Assembly: GCF_033296635.1 (NCBI RefSeq)
Contig: NW_026944032.1
Coordinates: 186,001-250,000 of the forward strand
Length of the DNA: 64,000 nt
Reading direction: 5' to 3'
Source of the DNA: Dichotomopilus funicola
Lineage: Eukaryota > Ascomycota > Sordariomycetes > Sordariales > Chaetomiaceae
Shown here: positions 1 through 11,978 of the stretch, one piece after another
Layout of the letters: the number at the start of each line of letters is the position of its first letter
Numbering within the stretch: position 1 is the first letter of the stretch
Notes under the pieces: model-generated
What the model was told of the DNA's origin: nothing
What the model saw: only the letters and a program-made list of their open reading frames with translations
Databases searched by the model: none
Translations under genes and position numbers: made by a program

Positions 1-1693
1 ACCGGCTAGGCAGGCCTCGCTCCTCCGTTTCAGTTCGCCACTTCTTGTTTTGTGGCTCGGCTATGACGCCAAGGCCGGCCTGGGCCACAACTTTACAAGG
101 GCACCGAGGCGGTGCAGTTGCGCCCTTCACCGTTCTCCAGGCATTTTCCCTCTCCCATTCGTCGTGCGCTCATGGTGCACAACAACCGCAACATGTGTGT
201 GTCCCATTTCAGCCGGAAGCAGCGCAGCCAGCTGACCGCCAATCCATCCCATCCATCGTCATTCCGTCATTGGATTTTAGCCGTTCGAGACCCTGATTTC
301 ACGTGATCCGTTGGTCCGTTTCGGTCAGATACGTACGTAACGAAGTACCAAGTACCCGAGGGCCGGACCGCGCCCGGCCAGCAAAGCTCTCTGCTGCTCA
401 CCGACAAAACACTTTCCCGGCTGGAAGTCGGCAATGGCCCATCCATCCAAGCATCCCATCGTCAAATTGTCCATCAAACTTCCAATCGCCTTTCCTCCCC
501 AATAGTGGCCTAGCCCCCGGGTGGTGAATTCGGCAATGTTATGGAAATTGCATGAGACTATTATGTGTGAGAACGAACGCCTCGCATTTGATCTTCTCGC
601 TGGCATTCCCGTTGTCATCAACGTCTCAGACACCGTCTTGAATGGCGTTGTTCCGGTAGGGGGAACCTCAGCGAAAGTATACATAGTATTGACGCCATGG
701 TACTCACACAGTGCCACACGACACTTTCTCTACCCTAGTGTCCGTTGCTGACCGGGTTCCCGTCTTTGGCCTCTGATTGAACGTGAAGCGTGGAAATCGT
801 CGAGACGTGAATCCGGATCGCCGTGGGTCGCCGTGGGACCCTCGGTACGATGCCCGTGTCAACCCGCGCCCGGTCCCGCGGCTCCCCAAAACGGGAAGCT
901 CGTGATGCGCCAACTTCGGCCATGTGCTCACAACACGACATGGGGCATTGACACGAAGCAAACACAGAAAACAATAAAAAAAAGTCCCTATCTTGACGCT
1001 CGGCGTGGGTAATGTCGTGACATCAGTCAAGGGATAAGAGGATTGACAAAACGGACTCCTCGGAAGATCTTGTTTTTGGGGGTGCGTTCGTGGGTAAGAA
1101 AAGTCAGCAGAACGCATTGGCCTTGACGAAATCACATCCTAAAGTGACCTAGCTGCACATCCCGCCTTCTTCATTCAGAATCGCTGAACCAATCACCATG
1201 TGCATCAAACAAGCCCCCAGAAACAGGAACACGAAGTTGATAACGTCGACTTCCCACTGTCGTGGGATTGAGTACGTAAGGAAACCTCACCCAAGGGGGC
1301 GATCCCTGGGAATCCTTGGCAACAATACATCATCACATATCGACGTCACTGGTTAGAGAAACTTGAGTTGAACTGACTGACGTGCAGGAGTCAGCCAATT
1401 CGCCATGTGTTGCCCAGACAACAGTTTTACCCCTTTTTTTTTTGGTCTGAGCGTCTCCTGATTTGCTAACAAACTGGGCATGTCTCATTCATAGATCTTT
1501 AAGAGTAAACCCCTTTCGAGGAATCTCGTGACGTTACGCTATGTTCGTTAAACTGACATGATTCATGGCCTGCGTGGGACAATTTCGTAAAAGCCAAAAA
1601 CAAACAAGACTAAGGAAGGCACGTCAATCCAACCGATCTTATCTCGTCATTTTTTCCCAGCTTTTTTCTTTCTTTTTCCTTTTTTTCATTCAT
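1..1693. other. Intergenic region, no gene recognised
   Basis: About 1.7 kb with only short overlapping frames on both strands, none with a recognisable domain, good coding composition or convincing splice joins. It holds a short T run near 1434-1442. It lies 3' of the APH-like gene, which is on the minus strand. Confidence 0.6.
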
Positions 1694-3410
1694 TTATTTA
1701 GCCCCCTTCGCCTGGAACAGCTCCTTCAGCTTAGCAGAGTACTCCTTGCGCTCTTGCAGCTTCCGCTTCGCAATCTTCTTCGCCTGCTGGTTCCAAAACG
1801 CCGCAAAGAACACATCCACCGTCTCGGGTGTGTGCTGCGACAGGAACTGCGGGCGCAGCTGCAGCTCAAACAGCCGGTACATGGCGTTGACCGAGTCGAC
1901 AGCCTGGAAGAACCAGGTCGCCCTGGAGGCATAGCTGTTGTCAATCGTCTCAGACAGGAGCGGGTGGCCCTGGGCATTGCGGCGGGGCGCGACAGCGCCC
2001 GCTTCGAGGTCCTCATTCTCGTCGTCCTCCACGACGCGGGAGGGGTAGAGCTCCTCCTCGACCTCGCGGAAGGCGGCCATGAAGACCTCGCGCGCGGCGG
2101 CGAACTCGGCCGAGTGGTGCGAGGAACAGATCTCGTCGATGCTCTTGGACGTGATCCAGTAGGGGACATCGATCATCTGGGCGGAGCGGGCGCAGATCCA
2201 TTCCAGGTCGATCAGGCTGGTGATGTTCCAGTCGTCGTCGACCATCATGTTGCCCTGGTGGAGGTCGGTGAACTGCATGTAGAAGGGTCCGTTGCGCTGC
2301 GATCGGTCGAGGTAGTGGTGCGTCATGATGCGGAGCGTCGAGTGGATGGCCATCTGGTAGTAGCAGTCCTCCTTGGTCGTGACCGCGTTGGGCTGGGCGA
2401 GGAAGCGGTTGTCGTGCAGGGTCAGGAGGTCTTCGACGTAGGGGTCGACGCTTTCGTAGGTCCGGTTTGGCTCGATGACTTGCTCGGCGCCGTCGTTTTC
2501 GAGGATGGCGAGACTGCAGGTGAGCGGGCGGTTGGTCAGGGAGATGACGGCCGTGTCCGGGTCGAAAGTGAAAGAACCAGTGCGGTCGAGCGGGATCCGG
2601 GCCAGCTGGAGCATCAGACGAGAGATACCGCGGAACAGGTTCTGCTTCTTGACGGCGTCGACAGACTTGGAGAACCACGACTTGGCGAGCGGGTGACCCT
2701 TCTCGATGAACTCCAGCAGGATGTATCCCGCCGGGAACTCATGAGACCGGGAGCGTTCCATGTAGTGAGAGGGAACCGGGTAGCCAAACAGGTAGCAGAA
2801 CATCCGCCGGAGCCCTCGACCCCATCTCCGGGGCCACGACAGGAGACTGCTGTGGGTGAACTGAGAATGAGTTAGCTCTTATTCTGCACCTTCTTCCCTC
2901 ACTCACTGCGTTCATGATTCCCTCAGCTTAGAATTTACTTACATGACGACCATCCGGGAAGCCAAAGCCATAGAGCCGGGGGATGGGAACATCCGGGCAG
3001 TTTTCCTGCATCCAGATGTACGTCGCAACCTCACATCTCATCTTCTCCTCCACCATACCGACCAACCGATGAGCCGAGGGAACTCGCAACAGCAAGCGAG
3101 AGCTCGAGGTCTCGGCGATCTTGCCCCATATCGACCGGGCATGGATACCGATAAAGACACACTGGTTGAAGCTCCCCCGCGGCCAGTTCCGCGTCGGCTC
3201 AACGATGCATCGCGACGCCCGGATGCCGAGATGGTGAGAGGCTAGGTTCGAGATGATACCCTCCTTGCTCTGCTCCTCCAGCTCGGCCGTGGCAGCGGCA
3301 GCGGCCGTGTACCAGGCGATGCGGCGGATGATGTCCTCCTCAGACTCCTGGGCGTCGTTGAGGCCTATGCGGAGGCCATTGTAGAGCGGGAGGGTGACGG
3401 GCAGAGGCAT
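1694..3410 (-). CDS. APH-fold phosphotransferase-like protein (fungal family)
   Basis: Two exons, 3410-2943 and 2860-1694, joined over an 82 bp intron (2942-2861) with GTAAGT donor, GCTAAC branch site and CTCAG acceptor. The join is in frame and gives 544 residues. A second AG 11 bases further on (CCACAG) would break the frame. The protein resembles the fungal aminoglycoside-phosphotransferase (protein-kinase-like) family. It has an N-terminal lobe, the segment GFGFPDGRH before the splice, a YPVPSHY segment after it, and a catalytic-loop-like DLHQGN with H about residue 357 and N about 360, followed by a metal-binding-like IDLEW about 375. The family has many members in filamentous fungi and the substrate is usually unknown, so small-molecule or protein phosphotransfer is inferred from the fold only. 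The start at 3410 gives a plausible N-terminus. Confidence 0.85.
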
Positions 3411-5012
3411 GACCGGAGGCCTGGATGGACGATGCTGCCCAACCGATCCGGCTCATGCCCTGGAGGAATACGGCCCTAACTGGAAGACGAGCCAGCAAAT
3501 GAGAGGCAAGAGAATGTATAAAATAAAATAAATAAATACTAGAAGAAGGAAGGTGTTGGAGTTGGGGGAGGGAGAAAAAAAAAGAGAGACAAGCCTGCGA
3601 TGATTCGTGAGTTGCAGCCCAAGACACCTGACCCCGTTCTCGTGAGGGGTTCTAACTGGTTGCGCGTTTCAAAGGAAGTCCAAGGAAGTAAAATGGGGGT
3701 GGAAGGGTTTAGTTGAATGGGCAATGCAAGGGTATGTGGGGGGTTGTCGGGGGGTTAGCGATCTGGCGGTGAGCAAACGAGGGCTGGCGAAGCGGGGTGA
3801 CACTCGAATTCTCCATAGATGAATGTTCCAGAACCGCCAATCGTCGGTTAATTCAATTCAACAGACCCGAAAATTGATAAAGCGAGTGGGTGCCACTGGG
3901 AGAGAAACGACTCAAGAAACAGTATCCGGGTGCTCCGGGATTCCAGGTTTCTTTTGAATTTAAAGAGGGTTGTAGAAAGACAAAGAGGCTCAGAGGTGGA
4001 CTTACATAATTTACGTGTGGCCCAATTCTAGGAAATCTAGGGCTTCAAGCTCCACCGTCCCTAACGTCACACAAAGTTTGTACGAGGCTCAGTGTTAATT
4101 GCCTTTTTGAATGAATTCAATCGGAACTAACCTCAAACTCTCGATGACGTCGAGCTAAAAGTGATGAGCATATGGTTTGATTTTGAGAATCTTATTGGTG
4201 ACTGAGTGGGAAAGTACCTGACTGAAAACAATCGTATCGGAGGTAGAAGGATGAAGTAATAGATCGAAAGTTGTTCAGGAAATAGTTCGGTAACCAAGAA
4301 ATTAAGAATGAAAAGTGTTGGACAACTGTCTGCTGAATATCTTCCCAACAACACCCAAGAAAAAGTCAAAAAGTCAAAAAGCTCACTGACCAGCCACACG
4401 CCTCGCTAATGTGGGTAGTCAGTTACGAAAACCCCTTTGTGGGAAGGTTTTACTTCGCAGTTGCCGAGGGTTGTCGGGGCGAGAACTGCAGGTACCGCTT
4501 CCTGCTACTTCGACCTGGGCTCGAACGCATGACCACTTGCAAGGGCATGAGCAGAACTCCCAGATCACGGATTCCGACCTCTCTCCTGACCGCTAGGCCA
4601 TTTCGCCTTGGGGGAGGTCGGTGACTGCGAGTAACGCGGACCTGATACATATAGTGCCTGCCTTCCTCCTGTTGCCTTCCTACCTGCCCACCTGCTCGAC
4701 TTCCATCTGATATTCTTGAGAACAAACCGCACAGTCCTGAACATCCTGAACAGAGTGACTAGAATTAATTATCAATCATGTTGTTCCCATCGAGAACGAG
4801 TATAATAAAATTGAGCATACGAACATATCAACTCCCATGAACATATTGCCCAACTCCGGGACCACGAGTCTGTGTTTGAAAAGGTCTAGTTGATAGTCTT
4901 GCAATTTCAATATCTAGCCAAAGCCAGTCGTTATGAATACCTCCTGTCCCATACATAACCATTCCCTTGCCCGTCTAATCTTGAAATCATCCTCCGCAGT
5001 GTCCTAACCACA
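3411..5012. other. Intergenic region with a possible Pol III element
   Basis: About 1.6 kb between the 5' end of the APH-like gene and the 3' end of the esterase gene. No coding frame is convincing. A tRNA-like A-box/B-box pair on the minus strand at 4517-4600 is listed separately. The rest shows only ordinary AT-richer spacer. Confidence 0.5.
4428..4607 (-). other. tRNA-like element with Pol III A and B boxes (degenerate)
   Basis: Read on the minus strand, TGGCCTAGCGG (4600-4590) matches the tRNA A box. GTTCGAGCCC (4526-4517) resembles the B box, about 62 bases downstream. TTTT, a possible Pol III stop, lies at 4431-4428. A short GAG/CTC pair between the boxes could be a variable arm. However, I cannot pair the acceptor stem, the D stem is only half paired and the T stem fails, so it does not fold as a normal tRNA. 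It may be a decayed tRNA, a tRNA-derived repeat or a small Pol III RNA, or a chance match. Confidence 0.25.
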
Positions 5013-5972
5013 TCACCCACCAATAACGCCTAAGACATAAGTATCCATCCCATCCGCAGTCCACACCTCCGGCGCCTGCACCACCCCAACCGCCCTCGCC
5101 AAAAAGTTCACCACATCATCAATCCCCTCCGGCTCCTGAAACCAATGCCCCCCACTCGGATACTCCCTCCACTCCACCTGCGCTCCAAACCCAACCAAGA
5201 TATCCCTCGCATCCCTTCCATTCTCAATCTTCACCAACGGATCATCCACATTATGCTCCAACAACACCGGCGTGCGCCTGATCGTCTCATTCTCACCACC
5301 CACAGGCGCCCCAGCAACCCCCAACAACCCCCTCATCTCCCCCAACGTCCGCCCCCGAAACGGACACCGCCCACAAAACCCCATATACGCCCCCAACCTC
5401 CCCCCTCCGGAAGCAGGCACATCCAAGTTCAGCAGCGTATGCAGCGACGTCGCAGACCCCATGCTAATACCCGCGAGCACGACCCTATCCCAGCGCCCGT
5501 TCAGTCCCCTGCCCTCGCGCGGATCAGCGATCGGGTCTTCCGCCTCACGCCGGATCAACTCCCGCACGGCGGGGACCATTTCCCGCAAGCCGGGGAGCTG
5601 GATCTCTTCGCGCTGAGCGAAATTCTGCGGGGTCCAGACGTCGAACCATTGGGGCATTGTTTGATAGGGCGGGTAGACTGCTCCCGCGCCGCCGTTGTTG
5701 TTGTTGGTATTGGTTCGGACACTGCTGGCTACGATGCGGGTCGGGGCCTGGGGGAAGACCCAGCGGATGGTGGGGAAGGTTTGGATGAGGGTGCGGCCGC
5801 GGGAGGAGGACCAGCAGCGGAGGAAGTTGGTGAAGGAGCGGGTGTTGTCGCCGCGGCCGTGGAGGAAGATGATGGTGTGGGTGTGGTTGGAGGGGTCCAA
5901 GGGGGGGATGGTGATGGTGTCGTCTGGTTGGGGCTGGAGGGGTTGGAGGGGTTGATTGGAGAAGGATGCCAT
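5013..5972 (-). CDS. Serine esterase, phospholipase/carboxylesterase (acyl-protein thioesterase-like) family
   Basis: Intronless frame of 319 residues. The alpha/beta hydrolase signature is complete: the strand and oxyanion segment IIFLHGRGDN (residues 34-43), the nucleophile elbow GISMGS with Ser170, the acid Asp244 in NVDDPLV, and His276 in SGGHWF. This layout fits the abhydrolase_2 group, which includes acyl-protein thioesterases and small carboxylesterases. It is longer than a typical thioesterase (about 220-240 residues), mostly because of an N-terminal P/Q-rich leader and loops around residues 85-165. No signal peptide is seen, so it is probably cytosolic. The natural substrate cannot be told from sequence. 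The C-rich DNA of its ends reflects codon bias for N, P and T residues. Confidence 0.88.
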   Translation of the reverse strand: MASFSNQPLQPLQPQPDDTITIPPLDPSNHTHTIIFLHGRGDNTRSFTNFLRCWSSSRGRTLIQTFPTIRWVFPQAPTRIVASSVRTNTNNNNGGAGAVYPPYQTMPQWFDVWTPQNFAQREEIQLPGLREMVPAVRELIRREAEDPIADPREGRGLNGRWDRVVLAGISMGSATSLHTLLNLDVPASGGGRLGAYMGFCGRCPFRGRTLGEMRGLLGVAGAPVGGENETIRRTPVLLEHNVDDPLVKIENGRDARDILVGFGAQVEWREYPSGGHWFQEPEGIDDVVNFLARAVGVVQAPEVWTADGMDTYVLGVIGG

Positions 5973-6525
5973 TGTTGGATGTTTCTTTTCCTTTTTTTCT
6001 GAATAATATTTTATTTTTGTTTTCAGTGTTGAGTTGATGGGACGTTGACCTTCAAAAGCCGGTTACCTGTTGAGCTTGGTTGAGTAAACTCTCGTTAGCG
6101 CTTGCCTCCAGACGCAGGCCGAATTTGCCTGGCCGCCAAGCAGCCGGCCATTTCCCCGCTGTTTCTTTATTTCCCCTTTGTCTCTCCCAATCCTAGTTCA
6201 AATAGAAAAGAAATTCAACGGGTCTGCTGGCATGTCGTTCACCGTAGCACAGCCGTCATGGCCGCGTGGATCGGCCCCTTAGCCGCTTGGCCCCCCCACA
6301 TTGTAAACGGCGAATGGTTTGCGGGCTAGAAGCGCGAACAGGCAGGGGTGACGGATAGAGGTGGGTATCACATATCGATTGGGTTTCATTGCTCTCAACC
6401 ACTTCTTCGCCAACCAAAAAGACCTACATACACAGTTCATCCACCACAAGCTGGTGCATCGTGAACAAGCCACAGAAACTCCACCACCTCGCAGAAACTG
6501 CCCATGGCCACGCCCAGCCCCCAGC
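5973..6525. other. Intergenic region between esterase and PRP22
   Basis: About 550 bp. It holds the 5' flank of the esterase, with a T-rich tract just upstream of its start, and the 3' flank of PRP22. No gene is seen. Confidence 0.6.
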
Positions 6526-9500
6526 TCAACCCCACGTCCCACCGCCACCACCCGTTCTCCCACCCCTGCGCTGCGCGCTTAACCGCCAGTCGTCCTCCGT
6601 AGCATACTTGTTATACAGCGGCTGGATGCGCTCCGCCGCCTTCCTCTTGCTCAACCGGTCAGTCGGCGCAATCTTGAAGAAAGTCGGCGCCGCATCGACC
6701 AGCCATTTCGGCTCAATCGTCGTGGTGAAGTGCATGTACTCGCGCGTGGTGAGCACCAGTTCGTGGTACACCACCCACTCGGCCTGCTTGCCGAAGAGCG
6801 CCGAGCTTGGGTGCAGGTACACGGGGGTTCCCTCCGTCAGGGTCTTGTACCCTTCCTGCGGGTCCTTGCGCGCGGCGTTGCGGAAGAAGCCGGTGCACAG
6901 AGATTGTCGGATTCTGTCTGTTTCACGGCCGCAGCTGATGATGGGGTGTTTGTGGCGCTCCATGATCTTGACGATTTGGTCGCGCACGTCTTTGGCGCGG
7001 CGCATCGACCGCGCTTGGATGAAGTTCTCGAAACACCATGCGTTGGCGTAGCCGTTGTTTTTCCATGATTGGTAGACGTTCAGAATGGTGAGGTGATCAC
7101 CTGAGGGGTCGTGAAACTTTGCCTTCTTTTGGTCGGCCTGGCTCTGCTTCTCCTTGGGCCGGTAGAAGACCTGGGGAAGGTTGAGCATGGAAACGATTGT
7201 CACCATCTCGTCGGAGCAGCCCCTGTCGACAGACGCAATAAGCACCTTAGACAGCGACGGCTCCATCGGGAAATCGGCCATCTTTCTCCCCTGGCGGGTT
7301 AGTAGTCCTTCGTCATCCAGAGCGCCTAAAGCATAAAGCTCTTCCAGTGCCGTCAACATGGTATTTACAGGAGGTGGCTAAAAGTTTAGTTAGTCATCAT
7401 TCGCCAAATCTACGGAGAAAAGGTAACAAAAACTTACATCCATAAAGTCGAACCGCAACAAGTCGTTGATGCCCATAGCCTTAAGCATCAAGATTGTGTT
7501 CGACAGATTTTGCCGCTGGATCTCAGGGATCGTTGTCGGTAACATCTCTGACTGGAAAGCAGCCTCGGTGTAAAGGCGGAAGCACTTCCCTGGCCCTGTA
7601 CGACCGGCACGACCTGCCCTCTGGTTCGCCTGCGCCTGGGAAATAGGAGTGATGACCAGCGAATCCATCCCCAGTTTCGGATCGTAAGCATTCTGCTTAA
7701 CGAACCCTGGGTCGACGACATAGTAAATGAAATCGATCGTAATCGAGGTCTCGGCAATATTGGTGGCCACCACGACTTTGCGGCTGCCTGGTGCTGCCGG
7801 CTCGAAAATCTTGCTCTGCATTTCGCTCGGGAGTGCAGAGTAAACGGGCAGTATGATGAGTTCTGGAACACCCGGTCCTAACGCTTTCATCCGCTCGAAC
7901 AAGATCTCGCAAGCCGTATCAATTTCTTCTTGCCCAGTCAAGAAGACCAGGATATCACCCATCGGTTCGCTTAGGTGAATTTGCATCACCGTTGTTAGTG
8001 CAGCATCTAGGTAATCCGATTCTCTGTGTAAAAAGTTAGTCATAGGCCGTAAGGAGGTGACTGAAGAGAAAGACATACGGCTCTCGCGAGTAGAGGATTT
8101 CAACCGGGAACGTCCGGCCGGGAATCGTGAAAATCGGGCATGAGTTGAAGTACTCGCTGAACTTGTCCGCATCCAGCGTAGCACTGGTGACGATAATCTT
8201 CAAGTCGTCGCGTTTCTTGATCGTCTTCTTCAAGAGCGCAAAGAGAACATCCGTCGCGATCGTCCGCTCGTGGGCTTCGTCCAGCATGATGACCGAGTAC
8301 CTTTTCAGGTCTGGGTCAATCAGAATCTCACGTTGTAACCTAAGACAGTTAGCAAGATGAGAACGCCTCTGTGGTCTTAGGATCTTGGGGAATGAAATCA
8401 CGACTTACATGCCGTCCGTCATGTACTTGATCTGGGTTGCTGGACTCGTTACGTCTTCGAACCGGATCGTGTACCCAACCTCTTGTCCTAGTTGGCAACC
8501 CACCTCCTCAGACACACGTTTGGCGACCGAGACAGCGGCCACACGTCGGGGTTGTGTGCAACCAATCATGCCGTTGTTGGTGAACCCAGCTTCGGCGAGA
8601 TATTGCGTGAGCTGTGTCGTCTTCCCTGACCCTGTTTCGCCCACAACAATCATGATCTGATTCTCCTTGACGGCTTGAATAAGCTGTTGCCGGAAAGCGT
8701 ACACGGGCAAGGACTCGCGCTGTTCCTTGATGGACATGCTTGTCCGTTTCCCGAGAGACTGCTGGTCCTTGGCAATGACCTTCTTCCATTCCGGCACGCC
8801 ATCCGGAGCCGATTGTGCTGCTTGTGGTCGCTTCCTCAAATCGCTCGCGAATTGACGAGCGTCAGGGTTTGCCATGGGGTCCTGCCATTGTGACGACAAG
8901 TCAACCTTGGCCTTTTCCTCTTTCGACTCATTTTCTTGTTGCCGTAACTCCTTCCTTTCCTTCGCCAAACTCGCCCCCGCCATCGCGGCCCTGTTGAGTG
9001 ACCCGTCGGGGGCCTTGACGACTCGAATTGGTGATAACTCGAGTGACTGCTTCGTCTGCCCCGCCAGGAATGGGGGCTCCTCATCTCGAATCTCGATATC
9101 GATGTCCTCCTCCAGCTCCAGCTGACCTTCTCCCTTTAGCGTCGCATTATAGTCCTCCTCCAAGTCGGGATAATCGGAGGCCTTGACGATCCCTGCTGCA
9201 ATCATCTGCCGGATTTCCCATCGTTCTGGAGACGTCATCCGCTTCTTCTGGGCCCGGGCAGCTGCGGAAGCCTGAAACGAACCGTTCGCCCCGGTTCCCA
9301 TGACCGGAGGAGCCTGCCCACGGCCGCCCAAAGCCTCCATATTCGCACCAGAGCCCATTTTCATCTGTGGCGCGAGGTCCATGCCCGTTTGTTGGTCGAC
9401 ATCCTTCATCGACAGCCCTATCCTGTTGCCTTCGATCTTGACGACTTTCACCTTGACCTCCTGACCTCTCGAAACGACGTCAGAGGGATGGTCGACGCGT

Positions 9501-10228
9501 TGGCCGAACGCCGAGATATGGACTAGACCATCGATCTTCCCTTTCACGCCATGTATGTTCACAAATGCGCCAAAATCTTTAACCCCCGTGACATGCCCAC
9601 CGTAGACCTTGTGAAGTTCAGGTGCATCATCAAGCTCTTGGGGTTGTGGGCGGCGGAAATCGCGGTCATCGTCGTAACGTTCGTGTCGCCTTCGGCCTCG
9701 TCCCGGGGATCGTGACCTCGATCTTGACCTCGATCGATACCTGTCCTTGCGCTTCCGCCTCGAATCGTCCCGGTACTCGTCTGGTGTTCGGCTCCGTTTT
9801 CGTGGGCGTTCTCGTTCAGGTCGTTCTCTTTCTGGTCGTTTTGGCTCTAAGCTCTCTAGTAATGCAAATGTGTCATCCATAGCCTCGACTTCTTTGTCCG
9901 GAATCGATAACCCCTTGAAAGTCTTGGTCTGCTCCCCCGTTGACCGTCCCTGTTTCCCATCGCCATCGTAATCCGCTGTGCTTTTTTGCCCTTTGACCTT
10001 GGGGTGCATCGTTTGAACAAGGCGGTCGATACTCTCCACCAAGCTGGGCGGGAATTCGGCGCCAAACGCGGCCAATTTGGCCTTGAACTCCGAGAACGAC
10101 GCGCATTCTACGCGTTGTGCGATGACGAACTCGGCAAGCGTCTTCTCGTTAACGCCGAGATGGTTCTGCAATTCCGACGTGACTTTCGACACGAGGGACA
10201 GCAGTTCGAGGGACTCCAGATCATCCAT
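6526..10228 (-). CDS. PRP22: Pre-mRNA-splicing factor ATP-dependent RNA helicase PRP22 (DHX8)
   Basis: Four exons (10228-8409, 8339-8079, 8023-7438, 7377-6526) and introns of 69, 55 and 60 bp give an in-frame 1172-residue protein. An N-terminal region is followed by an RS/RE-rich stretch (about 130-185), then an S1 RNA-binding domain (about 206-276). The DEAH helicase core has motif I GETGSGKT (530-537), motif II DEAH (627-630), motif III SAT in IVTSATLDA, and motif VI in NQRAGRAGRTG. The C-terminus carries the ratchet (HA2) region and OB fold and ends in QRRGGRTGGGGGTWG, as in other Prp22 proteins. The S1 domain separates Prp22 from Prp2, Prp16 and Prp43. The known role is release of mature mRNA from the spliceosome and proofreading of the second splicing step in the nucleus. 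The gene is divergent from PMP3. Confidence 0.97.
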
Positions 10229-10709
10229 TATGACGGCGACCCTTTAAAGGCTTGAGAAATCAGATATTGGCCGGGGTTGAAGAAAGGCGGCCAAACGGCC
10301 AAACCAGGTTGCAGATGTCGCTTTTGGACAAGGAAAGGCGGACTTGCAGCTCGGCCTTGGCTCCAGAACAAATTCTGCCAACCGCGACCAGCTTACCGCC
10401 TTCCTTCCGGGGACTGTATCATAGCCAACCCTAACCCGTAGATCATTGTGAGACCTCCTGCGGGGCTGACCCGCGGCTGCAAGGCACGCCAAGAGCCTAG
10501 AACCAAGAAGGGACAAGTTCATTACGCAAGTCCCTGCACGCACTGCCCACTGCGTGACCCCAAGGCCCCCGTTCTTGCATCATGAATTCAGGACCTTCTG
10601 GAACAACCCCTCTCCCTTTCAACAACAACAACAACAACATCCCTCTAATCCCACAAAACTTTGCTCCATCTCCTCGCTCATTTGGAGATTTGGCTTTCAT
10701 ATTCTCAAG
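10229..10709. promoter_or_regulatory. Shared 5' region of PRP22 and PMP3 with a telomere-type motif
   Basis: The 481 bp between the two divergent start codons must hold both promoters. It contains AACCCTAACCC at 10427-10437, two telomere-type repeats, which read TTAGGG in the direction of PRP22. It also has an (AAC)n tract near 10621-10638 just upstream of the PMP3 start, and an upstream ATG at 10582 in another frame, so PMP3 may carry an upstream ORF. Promoter function is inferred from position. Confidence 0.5.
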
Positions 10710-11407
10710 ATGTGCTCCACCGACATTTTCCTCGGCCTTCTCGCCGTCCTCTTCCCACCAATTTCCGGTTTGTCACCCTCGTGCGCTGTTGCCTTCCGCA
10801 GGCGTCGCGATGCAAATGGCATCTTTAAAGCTCATACGCTAATGATTTTGATAGTCTGGGTAAAGCGCGGTATCTGCTCCGCTGACTCCATCATCAACAT
10901 CCTCCTCTGTGTCCTCGGCTACGTACGTTTCTCCCCTCCCGATCCCCCCCTCGATCCTCTCGCTTTATCACCCCCCCCTAACTAACACTGTCACCCTCCG
11001 CTCTCCAGCTCCCCGGCCTCCTCCACGCCTGGTACATCATCGCCAAGCACCCCGAACCCGACTACGACTACGAGTACCAAAACGTCCCGCAGGACTCAGA
11101 GCACGGCCGCGTCTACGTCTTCGTCAACGGCCAGTCCCAACACCCCCGCCACCAGGGCTACCAGCAACACCCGATCCCCCACGCCCAGGGCCCCAAGCCG
11201 CAACAGCAGGGCGGCCAGCCGAACTACGGCACCAACAACTACAACCACACTTCGGGGTCTGCGGGTGCCCCGCAGCAGCAGCAGCAGCAGCAGCACCAGC
11301 CGCAGGAGCAGGGGACGACTTCGGAGGCCGGGCCGAGTGATGGCGCTGCGCCCCCGAGTTATGCTCAGGTTGTTGCTGGAGACCATAAGGTGCAGACACA
11401 TGACTAG
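10710..11407 (+). CDS. Pmp3/UPF0057 family proteolipid with long C-terminal tail
   Basis: Three exons (10710-10767, 10855-10922, 11009-11407) give 174 residues in frame. Residues 1 to about 53 are the conserved two-helix Pmp3 core, starting MCSTDIFLGLLAVLFPP with a short loop VWVKRG and ending LLHAWYIIAKHPEPDY. Yeast Pmp3 is only 55 residues. This protein has a roughly 120-residue hydrophilic tail rich in Q, H, P and G, including a run of Q from a CAG repeat at about 11274-11292, and a terminal PPSY. PPxY motifs bind WW domains such as those of Rsp5/Nedd4 ligases. Pmp3 proteins sit in the plasma membrane and affect membrane potential and salt sensitivity. The tail's role is unknown. Confidence 0.9.
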
Positions 11408-11978
11408 GTGACTCATCTAGGCCATGTTTGTCGAACCCAGGGGCCTACCACGGCCGTATGGTTGGTCGGTGGCCGGTGGTTCTAGCCGCTCAATACGACG
11501 CGAGCGGTGTGTTTGGAAGTTCGGGCGTTAGTGTGTATGTCTGGTCTTGTTGAGTCAGGATCCTAGGGTATCAGTTCATTTCAAATGGGCTATCGGGAAG
11601 GGTGTTACGGGCGGATTTCTGGCTCTTTGTGATTATCTCTCTCATTTGCGATGTTGGAACATGGATTTCTCTATTCTCATGGTTACCCCAAGGCTGCAAC
11701 TTGTATCAAGCTGCCAGGGACGCCTATAAGCGATACATAACGTTGAGCCTCTCGGGCAGTACTGTTCATGTCATATCAGCGAATAACTCACAGGTTTACA
11801 TCGTTCACTTAAACAACATATGCTTCTCAAAACGGGCATTTATTTGGGTCCGCTTAGGTCCTCCAACTTCACTGAATAGCTGCGACTACTATCTATCCGA
11901 GACCCGGCCGTTTCGAGTTCTCAGTCCCGGTTCCGTCTCTCCCTCCGTCCGTGTCCCAAACCCAATCCGCAACAAGTC
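11408..11978. other. Convergent 3' intergenic region PMP3/ARB1
   Basis: About 570 bp where two convergent genes end. It should hold both 3' UTRs. No gene or repeat is seen. Confidence 0.6.

Noticed and set aside
325..1135. Overlapping minus-strand frames of 130 and 143 residues
   Set aside because: No recognisable domain, no consistent codon pattern and no splice partners; typical of chance frames in GC-rich spacer.
1565..2875. Plus-strand frame of 436 residues opposite the APH-like gene
   Set aside because: Antisense shadow; the minus-strand reading gives a known family and correct splicing.
10582..10842. ATG upstream of PMP3 as an alternative start
   Set aside because: It reads through the first intron in another frame and misses the conserved Pmp3 core; noted only as a possible upstream ORF.
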